Shown in pieces: positions 59,329-64,000 of a stretch of DNA of 64,000 nt. The first letter of the stretch is position 1. Each line of letters starts with the position of its first letter. The DNA is from Isotricha intestinalis (lineage: Eukaryota; Ciliophora; Litostomatea; Vestibuliferida; Isotrichidae), in NCBI GenBank assembly GCA_023807065.1, contig JAJJLU010003459.1, forward strand, positions 1-64,000, written 5' to 3'. The notes beneath the pieces were generated by a model. That model was given only the letters and a program-made list of their open reading frames with translations, had not been told where the DNA came from and did no database searches. A program made the translations under genes and the position numbers.

Positions 59329-62133
59329 TTAGTTATAATTTTCATTTATATATTTAATAATATCTTCAAAAGAAAACCTTTCTTTTTCGTTTAATATTAA
59401 CATTTTAGTTATTAATTTAATTAATTTTTCCGAATATTTTTTTTTCAAAGCTCTTGAAATCATACTATTAAAAACTCTAACACTTATAATTTCTCTTAAA
59501 TCATTTAATAAATTCAAATTAAAAGTTAATGCATATAATAAACATAAACCAAGAGAATAAACATCACTTTTATAAGGATTATGCATAACATCCTTTTTAT
59601 TATATTTTAGTCCTTGATAAAGCATTGGAGACATAAATAATTCACTCCCTTTTAATGTTGCTTCTTGAGATATATCAATTGTTGTTTTTGCTTCTCCAAA
59701 ATCTGAGACTTTAAATTTATTGTTTTCAAAAATTAAAATATTTTGTGGTTTAATGTCTCTATGAGCAATTCCTTCATTCTCTAAAAATAATAATGCATTT
59801 GATAATTGTTTTAATATGTCTATTATTTCTTTTTCTTTGTAATAATTTTTTGTTTTTTCTCTTTTTTTTATTTCATGATTCCAATCATATAAACCTAATT
59901 CCATTAATATATATATTGAATAAGTTGTAATATCTAAACATTTATATTCAACAGAAATGATTTTCATAATATTTTCATGACTTTTTGAATATACTAATTC
60001 TAATTCTTTTTGAAATTTTTTTACATCTTTTAGGTCATTACATATTATTTTTTTTAAAGCATATTTTGAACCATCTTCTTTATTTATAACTAAATATATT
60101 TTACCAAAAGAACCATCTCCAATAGGATCAAGAAATTCATAATCTTCAGTATCAAATTCTGGAATAATACTTTCTTTTGCAATTAAATTTAATTTTTCAG
60201 GGTTTGTTAAAATATTTCCTAAATTTATATTAGAATTTCCACTATCACTAGACAAATCACCTAATGAAACATCACTATTTTTCCTTTTTTTATTTTGTGA
60301 AAATAAAAGATCTAATTTGTCATTTGCTCTTTTCTTTAAATAATTATAATTATTGCTTTGTTTTTTAGGAATAATAAGATTTAAATAAATATCATCATCT
60401 TCTAAATCATTTATTTTATCCAATTCTTCTTTTTCTATTTCTTCTTTTGTCATTTCATCATAATTTTTAGAAAGTCTTTTACCAAAAGATTTGACTCTAC
60501 TAACTGCTTTTTCTTTATTATTATCTAATAATTCTATTTCTCCCTTTGAAAGTCTTTTATCTTTTTCTAATGGTTCATTTGAATTTATTGTTATTTTTTT
60601 TATTTTCCTTGATTCTTTTTTTGATAAAGTTTCATTTGTTGAAGTGTTATTAATATTATCTTGTTCTTTTGGTTCTTTTATATTTTCATTTGTTGTATTT
60701 AAAATATGTTTAAGTTCTTGACTTAAAAGCAAACGTTTTCTATCAAAATTACTCTTTGTGCTATTTCTTTTTTCTAATATATCCATCAAATAAATTTTGT
60801 TTTTTTTTCCTCCATTTGTCACATTTAAGTTTGTTATTAATTTTTTAATTCCAGTATCTGAATATTCTAAAGAATTTCTTGTAGAATTTAAAGAATTATA
60901 TAAATAATTTTTATTTAAATTAAAATTTCTATCATAATAATTATCATTATTATATGAACGATTAATTTCATTAAATCTTCTTTTCGAATTTGTAGAACTT
61001 TTTTCTGGTATTAAATATTCTTTTTTTTTAAAAAATTTTCCCCAAACACTTTTATAATTCCTAAATTTTCTAAAACAAATAGGACAAGTCCAAATGTATT
61101 TGTCATAAAAATTTAATGCCTTACATTTACAACAAACAATAATATCTTCTCCACTTAATTTTCCTTTATAAATTTCTCCTTTACAATTTTCATTATGAAA
61201 AAAAATTAATTCATTAACTTTTGAATTACAACAAGGTAACTCTGAAGGATAAGCTCTTTCTTTAAATAATAAAGTTTTTTTAATTGCTTTTTTTATATAT
61301 TCCATTTCCAATGGATTATAAATTTTTGCTTTACTTTTAAAATCCTTTTTACAAACTACACAATTCCATATTATACTTTCTGGTTTTACTTTGAAATTAC
61401 AATTTTTATTTAAACAAATTAAATAATTGTCTTTTAAATTTAAATAAAAAATATTTTGACATTTTATACATTTCATTGTACTGTTGACTATTCCTCCACA
61501 ATGATATAATTCCCATGTAGCAGGGAGAATATTTGGATTTTCATTTCTTCCAAGAATTGAAGAATAATACTTTAAATTACAATGATTGCAAAATAATAAA
61601 ATTTCCTTTGATGAATAACATTTTTTACATTCTATACATATTACATGAGAAACCTTATTATCATCATTAATTTCTATTAATTTTGAATTCTTATTATGAC
61701 ATGTATGATGAGCAGTATCATCAGTTTTAATACAATGTTTTCGAAATCTCGTTAAAAATTTATACTTTTTTTCATCTTTTTTAAATTTTTTCCATTCATT
61801 TTTTAAAAAATTATATTCTGAATAATATTTTAATTCTAAATCCTTTTTTGCTTTATCAATTTTTTTTTCAAGAATAGATATATTCTCATTAAACAATGAT
61901 TTTAAAATTTTTATGGAATCATTAATGATTTTAGATAAAAAAAGATCTTTATGTTCAATTAGGATATATTCATAGTTTTCTTCAAAAAAAAAAGAAATTA
62001 TTTCTTTTGTTTTTGTTGTTATGTCATCATAACTTTTTTCTTTTTTAAGAGTTCTTTCTAAGAGATTAGGTTTTGTATAGTCAAATTTATCAGAATAAAA
62101 ATTAGTCTGAATCAAAGAATGTCTTCCTCTCAT
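59329..62133 (-). CDS. Protein kinase with N-terminal zinc-ribbon array
   Basis: Using the internal Met at 62133 (MRGRHSLIQTNF), the protein has 934 residues; a 32-residue hydrophobic upstream extension is probably leader DNA. The first 150 residues are charged helix. Residues about 160-390 hold many CxxC pairs (CIECKKC, CNHC, CIKCQ, CVVCKKDF, CPICFRKF) that look like a run of zinc ribbons. A long polar linker follows. The kinase domain covers about 675-930: GDGSFGKI, ALKK, HRDIKPQN, DFGEAKTT, and GSELFMSPMLYQ in place of APE. It is catalytically complete and unlike common subfamilies. I infer a signalling kinase with a nucleic-acid- or protein-binding N-terminus. Confidence 0.82.
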   Translation of the reverse strand: MRGRHSLIQTNFYSDKFDYTKPNLLERTLKKEKSYDDITTKTKEIISFFFEENYEYILIEHKDLFLSKIINDSIKILKSLFNENISILEKKIDKAKKDLELKYYSEYNFLKNEWKKFKKDEKKYKFLTRFRKHCIKTDDTAHHTCHNKNSKLIEINDDNKVSHVICIECKKCYSSKEILLFCNHCNLKYYSSILGRNENPNILPATWELYHCGGIVNSTMKCIKCQNIFYLNLKDNYLICLNKNCNFKVKPESIIWNCVVCKKDFKSKAKIYNPLEMEYIKKAIKKTLLFKERAYPSELPCCNSKVNELIFFHNENCKGEIYKGKLSGEDIIVCCKCKALNFYDKYIWTCPICFRKFRNYKSVWGKFFKKKEYLIPEKSSTNSKRRFNEINRSYNNDNYYDRNFNLNKNYLYNSLNSTRNSLEYSDTGIKKLITNLNVTNGGKKNKIYLMDILEKRNSTKSNFDRKRLLLSQELKHILNTTNENIKEPKEQDNINNTSTNETLSKKESRKIKKITINSNEPLEKDKRLSKGEIELLDNNKEKAVSRVKSFGKRLSKNYDEMTKEEIEKEELDKINDLEDDDIYLNLIIPKKQSNNYNYLKKRANDKLDLLFSQNKKRKNSDVSLGDLSSDSGNSNINLGNILTNPEKLNLIAKESIIPEFDTEDYEFLDPIGDGSFGKIYLVINKEDGSKYALKKIICNDLKDVKKFQKELELVYSKSHENIMKIISVEYKCLDITTYSIYILMELGLYDWNHEIKKREKTKNYYKEKEIIDILKQLSNALLFLENEGIAHRDIKPQNILIFENNKFKVSDFGEAKTTIDISQEATLKGSELFMSPMLYQGLKYNKKDVMHNPYKSDVYSLGLCLLYALTFNLNLLNDLREIISVRVFNSMISRALKKKYSEKLIKLITKMLILNEKERFSFEDIIKYINENYN

Positions 62134-62461
62134 TTGAAATATATTGAAAAAATAAAAAAAATATATAATATAATAAATAAATAAAGAATAAAAATATAAC
62201 AAATAAAAAATCAAAAAATTAACAATCAATTAAAAAAAGAAAAGTAAAGAAAATAAAAAGAATAAAAATAAAAAAAATAAATAATAAATAATAAATGGGA
62301 AGATAATGATTGGAATATTTTAAAGAGTGAGAATTCAATAGTTGGAGCAATAATATCGCTCTCCTAATTGTACTAAATATTGCAAAACCAATCTAGAAAA
62401 AATAAATATTTTATATTTTATTTTTAATTTTTTTTATTATTTTTTTTATATATTTTTAATT
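62134..62461. other. Divergent spacer with a less AT-rich patch
   Basis: The spacer between the zinc-ribbon kinase (minus) and the membrane gene (plus). Most is A-rich leader sequence. Positions about 62294-62395 are less AT-rich and coding-like: one plus frame reads WEDNDWNILKSENSIVGAII before TAA, and another is open from 62354 into the membrane gene. It may be an upstream exon, an old exon, or a small RNA. Confidence 0.4.
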
Positions 62462-64000
62462 ATGCTTTATTCTTATTTCAATACTATTATATTAGACCTT
62501 TATTCTAGTTTTATAGCGCATTCTTTTAAAAATTTTTTTTTTTTTTATATTTCCTCAGTTTTAGAATTCTCAGATATTTTCGTTATATTAGATATTGTAT
62601 TTAATTTTAAAAGAAATTTTGTAAATATATCATCTTATTTATATTTTATGTCACCAATTTTTTATTATGAATTTTTATTTAATAAATTTGTTAATAATAA
62701 TGATATTAATGGAATATGTCGTTTATTAGATAAAGATTATTATCAAAAAGATCAAATTTATCTTATTATTAACAAATATTTCAAGGATAGTATTTATAAT
62801 CAAAATTGTTATTATGCAAATTTTTTGAAAATTATTATAATAGTTATTTTATTCTCAACATTATTAATTCATTTAATAAACTTAAAAAATAGTGTTCTAA
62901 AATTTATGAAATATTTTTTAACGTTGTTGATGTATTTTCTATTAAAAACAACTGTTTTAGTTAGTTTAGTGGTTTTTAACAAAAGGATTATTATTCAAAT
63001 GTCTGATTATTATGAAAATATAAATAAAGATTTTATTTATCATTTGGTATTTTCAATTTTATTTTTTATAATATACATATTTTTTATGAATTTATTAATA
63101 TTTGCATATTTTGAAAATAGTTACACGTATTTACATAACCAATATTTTTATATACAAGAAGTTATTATTCAAGAATTATCTTGTATGATTTTTGTTTTAA
63201 GATTAAACTCTCAAAAAATAATTATAATAAAGTTTATATGGATTTTAAATTTATTGAATTACTTTATTTTAAAAATTAGAGATATGGTTTTATTCAATGA
63301 TAATTCAAAAAAGTTTAAATTTTTTCAAATTACATTTTTACTTCTTATATCTTTTTTTCTAGAAAGAATTATCATATTACTTTTCATAAATTGGAAGAAT
63401 GATGAAAAAATATTTAAAATTTTAGAATTATGTGTTGTTTTAATTTTATATGTAATTCTAGTTTATTTTTTTTATGAAAAAAAAATTTCAATTCAATTAT
63501 ATGTTATTAATGACAATTTTAAAATTAAAAATAGTCTTTTTTTTTATGGAATTTCACAGATTTTTCAACCTATTCATCAATTTTTTGATATTAAATTTCG
63601 TCAAGGAAAAATCAGTGGTAAAGAAAGAGAATTTATAAATTTATATATTAATTATTTTAAGAATCATCTCTTTAAAAATGAAAAAGATTTCAATATTATT
63701 GGAAATTTAAAAGAACAATTAATTCCTCTTTTTTTAGGAAAAAATATTAAAAAAATATCTAAAAGTTCATCAATTACAATGGTTGAAGAAGATAATGAAC
63801 AAATAATATATAAAATATTATTATTTTTTTTAAAACATTTTAAAAAAAATATTGATGGTGATATTAGTAATGAATTTAATAGAAAAGTTTTAGAAAATCT
63901 TATTTTTTATAAAATTCATTTATTTTTTATTATGGATGATAAAACCTTTAGAGCTCAATATTATCTACAAAATTTTTTACATTCAAAAATAATAGTAGAA
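62462..64000 (+). CDS. Multi-pass membrane protein, 3'-partial at window end
   Basis: An uninterrupted frame from the ATG at 62462 runs off the end of the window (at least 513 residues). The same frame is open upstream to 62354 but has no other ATG. About seven or more hydrophobic segments occupy residues 1-330 (for example FLKIIIIVILFSTLLIHL, YFLTLLMYFLLKTTVLVSLV, FSILFFIIYIFFMNLLIFAYF in part, and FFQITFLLLISFF). After about 335 the protein is soluble and helical (FRQGKISGKEREFINLYINYFKN and later). The layout recalls the large unnamed ciliate membrane proteins with N-terminal multi-pass domains, but I cannot name the family. The 3' end is missing. Confidence 0.7.
   Translation, partial: MLYSYFNTIILDLYSSFIAHSFKNFFFFYISSVLEFSDIFVILDIVFNFKRNFVNISSYLYFMSPIFYYEFLFNKFVNNNDINGICRLLDKDYYQKDQIYLIINKYFKDSIYNQNCYYANFLKIIIIVILFSTLLIHLINLKNSVLKFMKYFLTLLMYFLLKTTVLVSLVVFNKRIIIQMSDYYENINKDFIYHLVFSILFFIIYIFFMNLLIFAYFENSYTYLHNQYFYIQEVIIQELSCMIFVLRLNSQKIIIIKFIWILNLLNYFILKIRDMVLFNDNSKKFKFFQITFLLLISFFLERIIILLFINWKNDEKIFKILELCVVLILYVILVYFFYEKKISIQLYVINDNFKIKNSLFFYGISQIFQPIHQFFDIKFRQGKISGKEREFINLYINYFKNHLFKNEKDFNIIGNLKEQLIPLFLGKNIKKISKSSSITMVEEDNEQIIYKILLFFLKHFKKNIDGDISNEFNRKVLENLIFYKIHLFFIMDDKTFRAQYYLQNFLHSKIIVE

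Noticed and set aside
62134..62229. N-terminal extension of the zinc-ribbon kinase (hydrophobic 32 residues)
   Set aside because: It is composed only of Phe, Ile, Tyr and Leu codons from AT-rich leader DNA, and the next Met starts a normal-looking protein.
62330..62395. U4-like snRNA motif (GGAGCAATAATATCGC)
   Set aside because: Only a few bases resemble the U4 5' stem-loop; no Sm site or second stem is found. The patch reads more like coding DNA.
1..64000. CRISPR arrays, rRNA genes, tRNA genes and transposase genes
   Set aside because: I looked for regularly spaced repeats, tRNA B-box-like motifs and DDE-type proteins by eye and found none that I can support. A tRNAscan or Rfam run would be decisive.

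Overview
The window is nuclear DNA from a very AT-rich unicellular eukaryote, with gene-dense blocks on both strands and short AT-only spacers. The proteins are rich in Asn, Lys and Ile. The clearly intact genes end in TAA, TGA or TAG and read glutamine as CAA, so they follow the standard code. Introns are tiny GT..AG elements: seven in intact genes span about 25 to 59 nt. Tiny introns, a ciliary WD-repeat protein (CFAP251-type), SF-assemblin, a CDPK7-like kinase and several membrane-protein families common in ciliates suggest a ciliate or ciliate-like protist with the standard code. This assignment is inference, not proof.

Layout. 0.3-5 kb: HIRA histone chaperone and VPS52, both on the minus strand. 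5.4-11 kb: an unknown protein, an aspartic-protease-like membrane protein without catalytic Asp, a CAP-domain-like lipid-anchored protein, and an ankyrin-DHHC palmitoyltransferase of HIP14 type that needs two introns. 11-15 kb: RTF1 (Paf1 complex), a long hairpin repeat, SF-assemblin, and a tandem CCCH zinc-finger protein. 15.5-18.3 kb: a CFAP251/WDR66-like gene full of in-frame stops and single-base frameshifts. 18.5-24 kb: p24 cargo receptor, class II eIF4E, Rab11-like GTPase, a basic unknown protein and a cyclin. 24-31 kb: a second DHHC enzyme (three exons), a decayed gene, an acyltransferase-3/NRF-6-like protein and a two-pass membrane protein. 31-37 kb: a nucleoplasmin-like (HD2/FKBP39-type) protein, unknown proteins, an antisense gene remnant and a TPR protein. 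37.3-39.5 kb: a broken BspA/DUF285-type repeat gene split by a segment that holds a GC-rich, RNA-like island and a bacterial-looking arginase-family gene. 39.6-52 kb: unknown and coiled-coil proteins, a VPS9-domain GEF, an ankyrin-SAM-SAM protein with a C-terminal CaaX box, and two protein kinases. 52-64 kb: a cyclic-nucleotide-binding protein, a Cys-rich membrane protein with one 30-nt intron, a coiled-coil protein, a RING/B-box protein, a zinc-ribbon kinase, and a multi-pass membrane protein that runs off the end of the window.

There is no sign of operons. Related functions recur: chromatin and transcription (HIRA, RTF1, nucleoplasmin-like), endosomal and secretory traffic (VPS52, p24, Rab11-like, VPS9, two DHHC enzymes) and signalling (three kinases, cNMP binding). 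The most unusual places are the CFAP251 locus, the 37.9-39.27 kb insertion, and the structured GC-rich island inside it.
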